Positions 1 through 8,517 of a DNA stretch of 64,000 bases are shown here, one piece after another (the first letter of the stretch is position 1; each line of letters starts with the position of its first letter). The position numbers were made by a program, and so were the translations under genes. Below the pieces are notes generated by a model. It saw nothing but the letters and a program-made list of their open reading frames with translations, was not told the origin of the DNA and searched no databases. The DNA is from Pseudonocardia acidicola (GTDB lineage Bacteria > Actinomycetota > Actinomycetes > Mycobacteriales > Pseudonocardiaceae), in assembly GCF_012911935.1 (NCBI RefSeq), contig NZ_JAAXLA010000007.1:62001-126000 (forward strand), given 5' to 3'.

Positions 1-608
1 GGAATCTCCACGATGCCGGTGCGCCGCCCGTCGGCGACCAGTTCGTAGGGTTCGTCGTCGGCCATGAGCGAGGAGTCGTAGCCGAGCCCGAACTCCTCGA
101 TGATCGCCAGCGTGTTCTCGGAGAAGTCCCAGCTCGGGGTGCGGATCCCGACCGGCCGCACGCCGCTGAGCTTCTCCAGCACCTCGATCGCCCGGCCGGT
201 GAGGTCGAGCTCGTGCTCACGCGAGAGCAGCATGTTGCGCTCGTGGATCCAGCCGTGCACCGCCACCTCGTGGCCACCCGCGGCGTAGGCCTCGACCTCG
301 GCGGGGTGCAGCAGCGCCGACACCGCGGGCATGAAGAAGCTGGCGGGCACACCGTGCTCGGCGAGCAGCGCCAGCACCTTGGGGGCGGCGACACGGGAGC
401 CGTACTGGCCCTGGGCGAGTTTCCCGGGGCGGGTCTCGCCGTCACGCAGCGGGATGGTCTCGTGGTCGGGGTCGAACGAGATCGCGACCGCGCAGCGCGC
501 CCCGCCCGGCCAGCTCGACGGCACCAGCCGCTGCCCTGCCCGCACCCGCTCGACGTGGCCGCGCCAGGTGGGCTCGTCCCACTGCCACGGCTCCATCTCG
601 GTCGTCAT
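1..608 (-). CDS. Polysaccharide deacetylase (NodB fold), 3' part outside window
   Basis: About 202 N-terminal residues are visible; the gene runs off the left edge. The deacetylase fold is shown by a first metal motif SFDPDHE (residues 45-50), a second motif HGWIHE (118-123) and an R-x-P segment near 156-158. FD-x-D-x-E in place of FDD is typical of the allantoinase/PuuE-like branch, so the substrate may be a small amide or ureide rather than chitin (inference). ATG at 608 follows GGAG by eight bases and overlaps the stop of the upstream regulator as ATGA, so the two are translationally coupled. Two more distant relatives lie at 45065 and 47958 in this window, but with a different second motif. 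Confidence 0.85.
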   Translation of the reverse strand, partial: MTTEMEPWQWDEPTWRGHVERVRAGQRLVPSSWPGGARCAVAISFDPDHETIPLRDGETRPGKLAQGQYGSRVAAPKVLALLAEHGVPASFFMPAVSALLHPAEVEAYAAGGHEVAVHGWIHERNMLLSREHELDLTGRAIEVLEKLSGVRPVGIRTPSWDFSENTLAIIEEFGLGYDSSLMADDEPYELVADGRRTGIVEI

Positions 609-1612
609 CCGGTTCGCTCCTTGGTCCCGTCGTGGTTGATCCGCACGTACGCCCGCTTGAGGGTGCGGGCCTGCAGCGTCATGTCGGCGGTGCCGACACC
701 GGGCAGCGCGCCGACGACGTCGGTCATGTAGTGGTAGAGGTCGCCGTAGCCGGGCAGGACGCCGTGCAGGCAGAGGTTGAAGCGGCCGGTCGTCGCGCTC
801 ACGTACTGCGTGGAGCGCACCTTCGCCAGCTGCGCGCCCACGTTCTCGAGCTCACCGGGCTCCACCACGAACCACTGCATGAACTCGACGTTCAGGCCGA
901 GCAACGCGGTGTCGAAGAGCGTGCGGAGGCGCAGACACCCGCGGCGTACCAGCGACTCGACGCGCCGCGCCGCCGTGGACTCGCTGATGCCGACCGCGCC
1001 CGCGATCTGCGCGTAGCCGGCCCGCCCGTCGGCGGCGAGGACACGGGCGACCGCGAACTCCTGCTCGGTGAGCCGCTCCGGCTCGTGCCACTCCCGGTGC
1101 CCGGCCAGCACACCGTCGGGCCGCAGCAGGGCGACCGCTTCCGGGCCCAGCTGCCCGGTGTCCCACTCCTCCACCGCCGAGAACTTCCGCACGACCACCA
1201 TGGACTCGGTCTCCACGATGTCGTCGGGGCGCGGCAGCCCGTCCACCAGCACGGTGGTGACGTCGCGGTGGTCTGCGACCACGAACTCCGCGGCGACGTC
1301 GGCGCTTCCCGTGACGACCGTGACGAACCTGGTGGCGGGGAGTGCCGCGAGCGCCTCGGCCACGCGGTTCGCGGTGCCCGGACGGCAGCGCAGCCGCACC
1401 TGCAGCGAGATGCCCAGCCCGCAGCGCAGGTGGTCGAGCACCCCGGTGACCCGGACGACCCCCGAATCGAGCAGCTGCTGTCCGCGGCGGGCGACGGTGG
1501 ACTCGCTCGCGTCGACGGCACGGGCCACCTGCCGCCACGAGGCGCGCCCGTTGAGCTGGAGCGCAGCGACGAGGCGCCGGTCGAGCTCGTCGAGACTGAC
1601 GCTATCACTCAC
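605..1612 (-). CDS. Lrp/AsnC-family regulator with two HTH halves
   Basis: About 335 residues, twice the usual Lrp length of 150-160. Two complete modules are visible: an AsnC-type helix-turn-helix near residues 5-50 (LDELDRRL, SESTVARR) with a ligand-binding stretch, then a second HTH near 180-225 (SESTAARR) with its own C-terminal alpha/beta domain. Such tandem Lrp proteins occur in actinomycetes and regulate adjacent catabolic genes. The stop overlaps the start of the deacetylase at 608 (ATGA), so that gene is the likely target or partner. The start is uncertain: GTG at 1612 sits just before the first HTH and is preferred; an ATG at 1675 and a GTG at 1813 are in frame but add non-conserved sequence and lack a clear ribosome site. 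Confidence 0.85.
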   Translation of the reverse strand: MSDSVSLDELDRRLVAALQLNGRASWRQVARAVDASESTVARRGQQLLDSGVVRVTGVLDHLRCGLGISLQVRLRCRPGTANRVAEALAALPATRFVTVVTGSADVAAEFVVADHRDVTTVLVDGLPRPDDIVETESMVVVRKFSAVEEWDTGQLGPEAVALLRPDGVLAGHREWHEPERLTEQEFAVARVLAADGRAGYAQIAGAVGISESTAARRVESLVRRGCLRLRTLFDTALLGLNVEFMQWFVVEPGELENVGAQLAKVRSTQYVSATTGRFNLCLHGVLPGYGDLYHYMTDVVGALPGVGTADMTLQARTLKRAYVRINHDGTKERTG

Positions 1613-2007
1613 ATCTTCACTGTGGATGACGGAAACATGCGTGTCAACGAGAAGCTGTGACGATAAGAAGCACATCTGCGCGAGGAGGGACTTTTGACCG
1701 TCGCCCCGACCGGTTCGTGCGCCGTGGCGAGCGGACATGCAGGACCGCTCTGGGACTCTCGTGACCCCACGGGCCGGCAAGGTGTCACGTCGGCCCGTAG
1801 GCGGGTAGATCACGTGAATGACGCCGGGCCGCCCGGGCGCAACGACGTCACAGGCCTCGTCGGTTCAGCCCGGCAGCCGGTGGGACCGCTCGGATACCAC
1901 CCCGCCGCCAACTGGCTCGGCCACGCCCTCCACTCGGCGCTGCCTGCGCCGGATCGCCACCCTGACCGCGGTCGGGCCGGCGGTCGAGATCGGCGACCGG
2001 ATCGCGC
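1613..2007. other. Intergenic region, no convincing gene
   Basis: About 395 bases between the dioxygenase stop and the regulator start. Short plus-strand frames are present, but none has a ribosome site or a recognisable domain. The promoter of the Lrp-type regulator should lie in its left part. Nothing else was recognised. Confidence 0.5.
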
Positions 2008-2919
2008 TCAGGTGAGGGTGGAGAGGAAGGTGTCCTTCATCTCCCGGCCGATGTAGAAGATCCCCTTGGTCAGCTGGTCCGCCGTCCAGGTGATGGTGGG
2101 GAAGTCCTCGTACGTGGTGTAGCCGCCGGCGAAGACCTCGTTGCGGTTTCCGGCGGGGTCGAAGAAGTAGATCGTGGTGCCCCGGGTGATGCCGTGGCGG
2201 GTGGGTCCGATGTCGACCGGGACGTCGTCCATGGCGAACAGATCACCGGCGCGGAGCAGCGTGCTCCAGTCGGTGAGGTGGTAGGCGAAGTGGTGCAGCT
2301 TGCCGTTGGGACCCTTGACGAACGCGATGTCGTGCGGGGAGTTGCCGCAGAACATCCACGACCCCAGCAGCTCGGGTTGGGCGGGATCGGTGACGAGCCG
2401 TTCGGCGGGCCGGAAGTCCAGGCACTCGGCGAAGAACCGCTCCAGCAGTTCCGGGTCCTCGGTCGTCACCAGGGCGTGGTCGATGTGCGGGACCGAGACG
2501 CCACGGGGATGGCGGGGCTCGGGATCGGGGTTGAGGACCCCCGTCTCGGTGCCCACGTACTCGATCTCGTGGTAGAGCTCGAGCGTGTGCTCGGAGGGAA
2601 GGGTGATGCGCACCCCGTCCCCGACGGCGAGGTTGTCGCCCTGGCTCATCCGCTCGGTGACGCAGCCGAACTGCTGGCTGCGCTTCTCGAAGACGTCCAG
2701 GTCGTCGGAGCGGGAGACCTTGTAGCCGAGCTTGACCAGCCCGACGCCGCCCCCCTCGAGGACCACGGAGTGGTGGTCGTACTCGTCCCAGGCCTTGTAG
2801 TAGACGCGGCCCGAAGTCTCGGCGGCCACGCTCATCCCCAGGGTGTCGCCGTAGTGCTTGCGTGCGTCGTCCAGGTCCGTGACCCGCACGTGTACGTACC
2901 CGAGTCGCATGACGCCCAT
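2008..2919 (-). CDS. Extradiol catechol 2,3-dioxygenase (XylE type)
   Basis: 303 residues, the normal length for the type I, two-domain extradiol family. It cleaves a catechol ring next to the hydroxyls to give a semialdehyde, using Fe(II). The expected iron ligands are visible: His148 (in HIDHAL), His210 (in KLHHFAYH) and Glu261 (in NRNEVF), with the conserved stretch DIGPTRHG near 236-243. ATG at 2919 follows GAGGAG by six bases. It is last in a minus-strand set (monooxygenase, GntR, flavin reductase, ferredoxin, this gene), with the matching ring-product hydrolase divergent at 6719. Together these form a meta-cleavage pathway; the exact catechol is not readable from sequence. Confidence 0.93.
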   Translation of the reverse strand: MGVMRLGYVHVRVTDLDDARKHYGDTLGMSVAAETSGRVYYKAWDEYDHHSVVLEGGGVGLVKLGYKVSRSDDLDVFEKRSQQFGCVTERMSQGDNLAVGDGVRITLPSEHTLELYHEIEYVGTETGVLNPDPEPRHPRGVSVPHIDHALVTTEDPELLERFFAECLDFRPAERLVTDPAQPELLGSWMFCGNSPHDIAFVKGPNGKLHHFAYHLTDWSTLLRAGDLFAMDDVPVDIGPTRHGITRGTTIYFFDPAGNRNEVFAGGYTTYEDFPTITWTADQLTKGIFYIGREMKDTFLSTLT

Positions 2920-2973
2920 GGCAGGCTCCTCACGTCGTTGTCGGTGGTGCCGGGATGTCGGTGGGGATCGGAG

Positions 2974-3351
2974 CTACGCGCTCCCGGGCGTGGTGGCGGG
3001 GTCCGCGCCGGTGACCCACGGGAAGAAGCAACGAAGGGTTTCGTTGCGAAGTGCGACGGTGATCGGGCCGGACCGGGCGAGCGCCCGGCAGGACAGCGCC
3101 GTCCCGGTAGCACGCTCCTCGCCGGTCAGGACGGTGTCGGCGACCACGACGTCGTAGCCGACCTCGCCGGTCAGCACGTCGACCTTGCACTGCCCGCACC
3201 CTCCGCGGCGGCAGCCGTGGCGATGCGAGTAGCCGTGGCGGCGCAGCCCGTCGAGCAGCGCCTCGCCCGGGCGCAGGCCGATCGTGACCGCCGACGGATG
3301 AATCGTCACGTCGATCGAATCGTCGTCGGGCACCGACGGCTTCAGATCCAT
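2974..3351 (-). CDS. Plant-type [2Fe-2S] ferredoxin, XylT/DmpQ-like
   Basis: 125 residues with the chloroplast-type cluster ligands Cys47, Cys52, Cys55 and Cys88 (C-x4-C-x2-C-x32-C). Its start overlaps the flavin reductase stop by ten bases and it lies 54 bases ahead of the extradiol dioxygenase. In meta-cleavage operons a ferredoxin in this position (XylT, DmpQ) re-reduces the oxidised iron of catechol 2,3-dioxygenase. That role is inferred from position and cysteine pattern. The alternative is electron delivery to another oxygenase. Confidence in the fold is high, in the partner moderate. Confidence 0.88.
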   Translation of the reverse strand: MDLKPSVPDDDSIDVTIHPSAVTIGLRPGEALLDGLRRHGYSHRHGCRRGGCGQCKVDVLTGEVGYDVVVADTVLTGEERATGTALSCRALARSGPITVALRNETLRCFFPWVTGADPATTPGSA

Positions 3352-3959
3352 CCGGCGGCGAACTCCTCGGCCAGCTGCTCCATCGCGTCTACCTGCAGCG
3401 GGAGCGCGGCGAGTGCGGAGGGCCGCGAGCAGCGTCCGGTCGAATCCAGCCCGTCCCCGCGACGGTGGAAGGCGCCGCCGTGGAACACCAGCGGGTCGTT
3501 CTCCCGGATTGCGAGGTCGTGGACCCGACCGAGGAAGAGCACGTGATCGCCGCCGTCGTAGGAGCGCCACGGAGTGCATTCGAGGGTGGCGTGGGTGTGC
3601 CGTAGCCGCGGGGCGTGGTGCCCCTGCTCCCATTCGATGACCGCCGAGTCCTGGGGGCGGCCTGCGAAGGTCAGAGCGACCCCGACCTGGCGGGCCGAGA
3701 GGACATTGACGGTGAACGGCGCGTCCTGCAGCAGGGGGCATGCCCTGGCCTTGCGGGCGATCGAGACCAGGACCAGGGGCGGATCGAGCGACACGGAGCT
3801 GAACGCGTTGACGGTGGCACCGCGCGGCTCGCCGTCGTGAGAGTAGGTGACCACGGTGACGCCGGTCGCGAACCGGCCGAGGCACGAGCGGAGCCGTGCC
3901 GCCTCGATCGCCGCCGGCGGATCGACCGCTCGGGGTGTGCCGCATGCGGTATCGGTCAA
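3342..3959 (-). CDS. Flavin reductase domain protein (HpaC-like)
   Basis: About 205 residues of the FMN-binding split-barrel flavin reductase family (FATGVTVVT near the N terminus, GATVNAFSSVSLDPPLVLVSI, then a C-terminal GGDH-x-LFLGRV segment). It would supply reduced flavin to the two-component monooxygenase encoded at 4889-6463. I chose the TTG at 3959 because GGAGGAAGGAG ends about five bases before it; a GTG at 4046 would add a tail that overlaps the downstream end of the GntR gene. The last ten bases overlap the ferredoxin start, indicating coupled translation. Confidence 0.9.
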   Translation of the reverse strand: MTDTACGTPRAVDPPAAIEAARLRSCLGRFATGVTVVTYSHDGEPRGATVNAFSSVSLDPPLVLVSIARKARACPLLQDAPFTVNVLSARQVGVALTFAGRPQDSAVIEWEQGHHAPRLRHTHATLECTPWRSYDGGDHVLFLGRVHDLAIRENDPLVFHGGAFHRRGDGLDSTGRCSRPSALAALPLQVDAMEQLAEEFAAGWI

Positions 3960-4020
3960 CTCGGCTCCTTCCTCCGTTGGACGAACCAGATCCAGCCGGC
4001 GCGAGCTGCCGGCGTGGTGC

Positions 4021-4794
4021 TCAGCCGACCTGCGTGTCGCCGGCACCGGCCGGCGGATCGAGGTCGGGGTGGGCGACCGGGGACTTCTCCGGCTGAGCGA
4101 GACTGACCATGTCGACGCGGTGCAGACGCGTCGCGGTCTCCAGCCGCTTGCGGTCCTTCCCCCGGATGGCTTCGAGGATCTGGGCGTGCACGCGCAGGTT
4201 GTGGTCGACCGTTTGCTCGTACCCGGCGGTCCAGGCCGCGCGGACGAGCGCCCCGGTCAGCACCGTGACGAGACTGTCGTAGATCCCGGTCAGCACGGTG
4301 ACGCCCGTCGACCGTGCGATGGCCCGGTGGAACTCGACGTTCGCCTCGAAAAAGCCGTGGGGGTCGCCCGCCGAGGCGTGCATTCCCTGCAACCCCCGCT
4401 CCATCGCGGCGTGGTCGGCCGGCGTGGAGTTCTGCAGAGCGAGGTTGTTGAACAGCTCCTCGAGGAGCGTCCGGGACTCGAAGATCTCCAGGGGGGGCAC
4501 GGTCAACCCCTGGAACCACAGGTCCAGGGCCCCGAGGCGGACGCCGGGCGGCTGGTCGGCGGTGAACACCCCGCCGCTCGGCCCGGGCTTGACCGTGATG
4601 AGCTCGCGATCGCGCAGCAGCCGCAGCGCCTCGTTCATCACCCCCGGGCTGACCTCGAACCGGCTGATCAGCTCGGTTCGCAGTCCCAGCCGGGTCCCCG
4701 CGGGGTGCCCGGCCCGCAGGATCTCCATCTCGAGCCGGGCCGCGACATCCTCGGCACGCGACGCGCCGCTTCTCGAAGCAGTCTCCCTGGCCAC
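4021..4794 (-). CDS. GntR-family regulator with FCD effector domain
   Basis: 257 residues: winged HTH at about 15-75 and an all-helical FCD ligand domain at about 90-220, including the metal-ligand pattern of that fold (EFHRAI, LRVHAQILEAI). GTG at 4794 is preceded by GGAGGG at seven bases. It sits inside the aromatic operon between the monooxygenase and its flavin reductase, an unusual place that would place it under the same promoter it probably controls. The likely effector is the aromatic substrate or a ring-cleavage intermediate (inference). Candidate sites are in the divergent region 6464-6718. Confidence 0.9.
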   Translation of the reverse strand: MARETASRSGASRAEDVAARLEMEILRAGHPAGTRLGLRTELISRFEVSPGVMNEALRLLRDRELITVKPGPSGGVFTADQPPGVRLGALDLWFQGLTVPPLEIFESRTLLEELFNNLALQNSTPADHAAMERGLQGMHASAGDPHGFFEANVEFHRAIARSTGVTVLTGIYDSLVTVLTGALVRAAWTAGYEQTVDHNLRVHAQILEAIRGKDRKRLETATRLHRVDMVSLAQPEKSPVAHPDLDPPAGAGDTQVG

Positions 4795-4869
4795 AGCGCC
4801 ACCCTCCGTGATCTCCGGGTTCTCCCGGTCCGGGCCGTCTCTCCGGCCGACAGTGTCCCGCCGCCGGCA

Positions 4870-4887
4870 CGGCCCCGACCGGGGCCG
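4870..4887 (-). terminator. Short GC hairpin after the monooxygenase gene
   Basis: A 7-bp perfect stem (CGGCCCC/GGGGCCG) with a four-base loop lies immediately past the monooxygenase stop at 4889. There is no T tract, as is common in actinomycetes. It may attenuate transcription into the GntR gene. Confidence 0.4.
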
Positions 4888-4888
4888 G

Positions 4889-6463
4889 TCAGCTGCTGAC
4901 GACGCCGGTGCGCCGCACGTCGTCGTTGTTGACCAGGTCCGGGACCGTCCAGCCGTCGAGGTCGTACTCGGACATGCACCTGTCGACCATGGCCTTGTAG
5001 GCGTCGATCTGGCCCGACTGCAGCTGGCCGAGGTAGGCCTCGATGCGCAGGTTCTCGTGATTCCCGGAGTAGTTGCGCTCGTAGAGCTCGTGGCGACCGC
5101 CGAACTCGGTGCCGATGGCGTCCCATACCAGCTTCATCAGCTTGACCCGATCCTCGGCCGAGCGGCCGGCAGAGCCGCGGACGTACTGGTCCAGGTAGGG
5201 ACGTAGCTCTGGGTTCTTCCAGTCCTCCGAGCTGGAGGGCAGGTAGATCAGCGCGCTGGCGACGTCCTGCTCGAAGATCTCCTTCGCCCGCGGGTAGGCC
5301 TGCGTCATCATCAGCCGGTACACCGCGGCCGAATCGGGGTTGGGCACGCAGGTGCCGTCCGGCCACGACGCGGGGTTGTCCACCATGGAGTCCACGCACG
5401 TCCAAAACAGATTTCGCAGGCAGACCAGCTCGCCGATCCGCGTCTGGACCCCGCGAAAGTTCGACGTGCCGGTCATCTCGAGGGCCTTGGTGAGCAGCCC
5501 GACGAGGAAATCGAACTTCACCGCCAGCCGCACGCAACCGTGCAGCATCGCGCGGAACACGAACCCGGAGCCGGCAAAGAAGTTGTTGGCCTTGTCGACG
5601 TCGTAGCAGAAGACGCTGTCCCACGGGACCAGGACACGGTCCATGATCAGGATCGAGTCGTTCTCGTCGAGCCGGCTCGAGAGCGGGTAGTCGAACGGGC
5701 TGCCGTTCGTGGCCGCGTTCAGTTCGTAGGACGAACGGCAGATCAGCTTCAGCCCGGGGGTGTTCATCGGCACCATGAAGATCGCAGAGAACTCCTTGGA
5801 CTTCACCGGCAGCGGACCGTAGTTGCCGACGAAGTTGTAGTGGGTGAGCGCGGAGTTGGTCGCGACGACCTTGGCCCCCGAGACGATCAGCCCCTCGTCG
5901 GTCTCCTCGACCACCCGCATGTAGACATCAGCGGCGGCCTCCATGCCCAGGTCGCGGTCCACCGGCGGGTTGATGATCGCGTGGTTCACGTAGAGGAGCC
6001 GCTCCTGGGCCTCGACGTACCAGCGCTTCGCGTTGTCCTGGTAGGGCGCGTAGAAGTCGGTGTTCGATCCCAGCGTCGACAGGAACGACGCCTTGTAGTC
6101 GGGGCTGCGCCCGAGCCAGCCATAGGTCATGCGCGCCCATTCCGCCGACGCTTCCGCCCCCGCCCGCAGTTCGGCGGGCGAGTAGGGCGCCTTGTAGAAG
6201 GGGTGGGTGAACCCGCCGTTGCCGGTGTCGGTCGGCACGGCCAGGGTGCCCTGGTTCGCCGGGTCGTGCATCGCGTCGTACATCCGGGCGATCATGCGGG
6301 CGCAGTTGCGGAAGGCGGGGTGGGTGGCCACGTTGTCGACCCGCTCGCCGTGGATCCAGATCTCGCGCCCGTCGTTCAGGCTCTCCAAGTACTCGGCGCC
6401 GGTGAACGGGCGACGGGTGTTCTCGGTGGTCGTGGCGGACGGCTCACTGGTCATCTGCGTCAT
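4889..6463 (-). CDS. FADH2-dependent aromatic monooxygenase (HpaB family)
   Basis: 524 residues, the usual length for the 4-hydroxyphenylacetate 3-hydroxylase / chlorophenol monooxygenase large component, with the acyl-CoA-dehydrogenase-like fold. It uses reduced FAD and oxygen to hydroxylate a phenol ortho to the hydroxyl, making a catechol. Family segments visible are [13 protein letters not shown] at the N terminus, [13 protein letters not shown] near 160 and [20 protein letters not shown] near 270. It is first in the minus-strand set with flavin reductase, ferredoxin and extradiol dioxygenase downstream, so the product probably feeds the dioxygenase directly. The actual phenol (hydroxyphenylacetate, chlorophenol, alkylphenol) cannot be told from sequence. 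Confidence 0.92.
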   Translation of the reverse strand: MTQMTSEPSATTTENTRRPFTGAEYLESLNDGREIWIHGERVDNVATHPAFRNCARMIARMYDAMHDPANQGTLAVPTDTGNGGFTHPFYKAPYSPAELRAGAEASAEWARMTYGWLGRSPDYKASFLSTLGSNTDFYAPYQDNAKRWYVEAQERLLYVNHAIINPPVDRDLGMEAAADVYMRVVEETDEGLIVSGAKVVATNSALTHYNFVGNYGPLPVKSKEFSAIFMVPMNTPGLKLICRSSYELNAATNGSPFDYPLSSRLDENDSILIMDRVLVPWDSVFCYDVDKANNFFAGSGFVFRAMLHGCVRLAVKFDFLVGLLTKALEMTGTSNFRGVQTRIGELVCLRNLFWTCVDSMVDNPASWPDGTCVPNPDSAAVYRLMMTQAYPRAKEIFEQDVASALIYLPSSSEDWKNPELRPYLDQYVRGSAGRSAEDRVKLMKLVWDAIGTEFGGRHELYERNYSGNHENLRIEAYLGQLQSGQIDAYKAMVDRCMSEYDLDGWTVPDLVNNDDVRRTGVVSS

Positions 6464-6718
6464 TGCAGCACTTCCTTCGTGAGAGATCGATGTCCGGTGG
6501 GCCGCGCAGCGGGCCCGGCAGAGAGTCAGGTCCAGCTGAAAGTTCTGAATCCTGCACGAAGGTAACTTGTACCCTTGGCTGCGTCAACAGCGCTTCTACC
6601 AGCTATTTCCTAGCGACATTGTCTCGCACATGAGGGTAAACCTGCTGAAAGTTTTTGCTACGGTGCACGAGCCGGCTGCGGTCCAGCCGGGCCTGCGACA
6701 CGACACCGGAGGTCAGTG
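6464..6718. promoter_or_regulatory. Divergent promoter region of the aromatic cluster
   Basis: About 255 bases between the divergent monooxygenase and hydrolase, locally much richer in A and T than its surroundings. Two copies of the 10-mer GCTGAAAGTT stand at 6535-6544 and 6644-6653, and an inverted repeat GGTAACTTGTACC lies at 6561-6573. Both are candidate regulator sites, plausibly for the GntR protein at 4021. The hydrolase ribosome site GGAGGT is at 6708-6713. Confidence 0.55.
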
Positions 6719-7555
6719 ATGACCCAGAGCGTGACCGCCGCCGATCCCGAGATCGGCCTGACGATCGAGGCGGCGGGGATCCGCACCAACTACCACGACC
6801 ACGGAGCCGGTGAGCCCGTCCTGCTCGTGCACGGCTCCGGCCCGGGCGTGTCGGCGTGGGCCAACTGGCGGGGGGTGTTGCCTCAGCTGGCGACCGACCG
6901 GCGCGTCGTTGCGCCGGACATCGTCGGATTCGGGTATACCGAGCGCCCCGCCGGCTTCGTCTTCTCCCAGCGGGCTTGGGTGGACCACCTCGTCGGGCTC
7001 CTCGACGCCCTCGAGCTGCACACGGTCTCGGTGGTGGGCAACAGCTTCGGCGGTGCGCTGGCCCTGTGGCTGGCCGACCGGCACCCCGACCGGGTGGCCA
7101 GGCTCGTGCTGATGGGCAGCGCCGGCACCCGCTTCGATCTCACCTCTGGTCTCGACGCCGTCTGGGGCTACCAGCCGTCCGTGGAGAACATGGCACAGCT
7201 GCTCGAGCTTTTCGCCTACGACCGTTCCCTGCTCGGGCCCGACCTCGCGCAGCTGCGGTACGAGGCCTCGGTCCGCCCGGGCGTGCACGAGTCCTACTCC
7301 GCGATGTTCCCTGCGCCCCGCCAGGCCGGCATCGATGCACTCGCCCTGTCCGACGACGCCCTGCGAGCACTACCGCACGACACGCTGATCGTGCACGGCC
7401 GGGAGGACAAGGTGATCCCGCTGTCCTCGTCGCTGCGGCTCAGTGAGCTCATCGCCCGGTCGCAGCTACACGTCTTCGGACAGTGCGGGCACTGGACCCA
7501 GATCGAGAAGTGCGCCGAGTTCGTACACCTGTTGCGCGGGTTCCTCCCGGTGTGA
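6719..7555 (+). CDS. Meta-cleavage product hydrolase (alpha/beta hydrolase)
   Basis: 278 residues of the C-C bond hydrolase group (XylF, DmpD, TodF, BphD). The oxyanion segment HGSGPGVSAWANW (39-50) is diagnostic of this subgroup; the triad is Ser109 (GNSFGG), Asp230 (GREDKV) and His258 (QCGHWT). It hydrolyses the 2-hydroxymuconic-semialdehyde-type product of extradiol cleavage to a dienoate and an acid. ATG at 6719 is chosen over GTG at 6716 because GGAGGT ends five bases before the ATG. It is transcribed divergently from the monooxygenase and shares its promoter region. Confidence 0.93.
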   Translation: MTQSVTAADPEIGLTIEAAGIRTNYHDHGAGEPVLLVHGSGPGVSAWANWRGVLPQLATDRRVVAPDIVGFGYTERPAGFVFSQRAWVDHLVGLLDALELHTVSVVGNSFGGALALWLADRHPDRVARLVLMGSAGTRFDLTSGLDAVWGYQPSVENMAQLLELFAYDRSLLGPDLAQLRYEASVRPGVHESYSAMFPAPRQAGIDALALSDDALRALPHDTLIVHGREDKVIPLSSSLRLSELIARSQLHVFGQCGHWTQIEKCAEFVHLLRGFLPV

Positions 7556-8067
7556 GGCCGGCTGCGGCTCACGAACCGGCTGCCGGCGAGGGTCTCCGCG
7601 TCGGCAGCGGATGTGCCGGCCGGGACGCGGGCGCTCGACGGCGCCGCGCGCACCCGCATCCCCGTCCCGCCCTTCACCGACGCCCTTCGGTCGATGCCCG
7701 CCTGCTGATCGGCGGGCAGGGTTCGTAGCCGGCGCCGGCGCGGCGGATGACCTCGCGCCAGATGCCGCCGATGGTGAGTATCTGGGCGCCCGACTGCCCG
7801 GCGGGTGAGCCCGGGGGCGGGCGGGCCGGCCGGCGGCACGAGCGAGGCGGTGATGTCGGTGGTGTCGGCGAAGATCGAAGTCTGCCGGCCCCGGGTCGCC
7901 CCGAGAACCCGACGGCGCCGAAAGACTCGAACCACACCGAAAAGATTCGGACCGCTGCGACGAACAGGCGATTGCGCAAACGCGCTCGTGCTGCCACGGT
8001 TGCCGGGCAGACCCGCCGCTGTGCGGCCTTGCCACGCAGTGGCAGTCGACGAGTGGAGGTGGTCGCC
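7556..8067. other. Intergenic region with a possible terminator and gene remnants
   Basis: About 510 bases. A 7-bp stem GCCCGCC/GGCGGGC with an eight-base loop at 7696-7717 may end transcription of the hydrolase. Minus-strand frames around 7740-7900 read protein-like for short stretches (for example GAQILTIGGIWREVIRR) but switch frame and have no start, so they look like relics. No gene is called. Confidence 0.4.
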
Positions 8068-8466
8068 ATGGCGCCGTTCGATCCGGAATGGATGACGGCC
8101 TGGCAAGAGGCCGTCAATCGGGACCGGGCGATGGAATATCTGCGACACTTCATGGACGCGGACTTCGTCCTCGGCTTCGGAGACAAAGAATACCTCGTGT
8201 CGGTCCGTGGTGGCAATGTCGAGCGAGTGTCCGATTCATGGACCATTCAGGACACCTGGGACTTCACTCTCCGCGGCCCCCGGGAATCGTGGCAGAAATT
8301 CATCGAGCCGGTCCCGCCGCCGATGTACAACGACATCTGGGCGATGGCTCATCCGCTGCACGGACGGCTGCGGATGGAGGGCAACGTCAAGGTGCTCTGG
8401 CAGCACCTGCGGTCGGTGACCTGGATGCTCGATCACATGCGCCGACTCGAGCCGGTGACCGCATGA
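8068..8466 (+). CDS. Small SCP2-like protein
   Basis: 132 residues. ATG at 8068 follows GGAGGT at seven bases. The sequence has the look of the sterol-carrier-protein-2 / putative lipid-binding fold: an N-terminal helix (TAWQEAVNRDRAMEYL), a beta-hairpin region (FVLGFGDKEYLVSVRGGNVERV) and a hydrophobic WQHLRSVTWMLDHMRRL C terminus. It is followed within 52 bases by an alpha/beta hydrolase and probably shares its transcript. It might hold or present a hydrophobic substrate. The assignment rests on pattern only; a NTF2-like or hypothetical label is the alternative. Confidence 0.65.
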   Translation: MAPFDPEWMTAWQEAVNRDRAMEYLRHFMDADFVLGFGDKEYLVSVRGGNVERVSDSWTIQDTWDFTLRGPRESWQKFIEPVPPPMYNDIWAMAHPLHGRLRMEGNVKVLWQHLRSVTWMLDHMRRLEPVTA

Positions 8467-8517
8467 GCACCCGACGCAGCAGGCAAGGGGCACCAGAGAA
8501 GGTAGGAGCTCAGGACG

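Noticed and set aside
2194..3546. A 450-codon plus-strand frame
   Set aside because: It is antisense to the dioxygenase, ferredoxin and flavin reductase genes; no motif.
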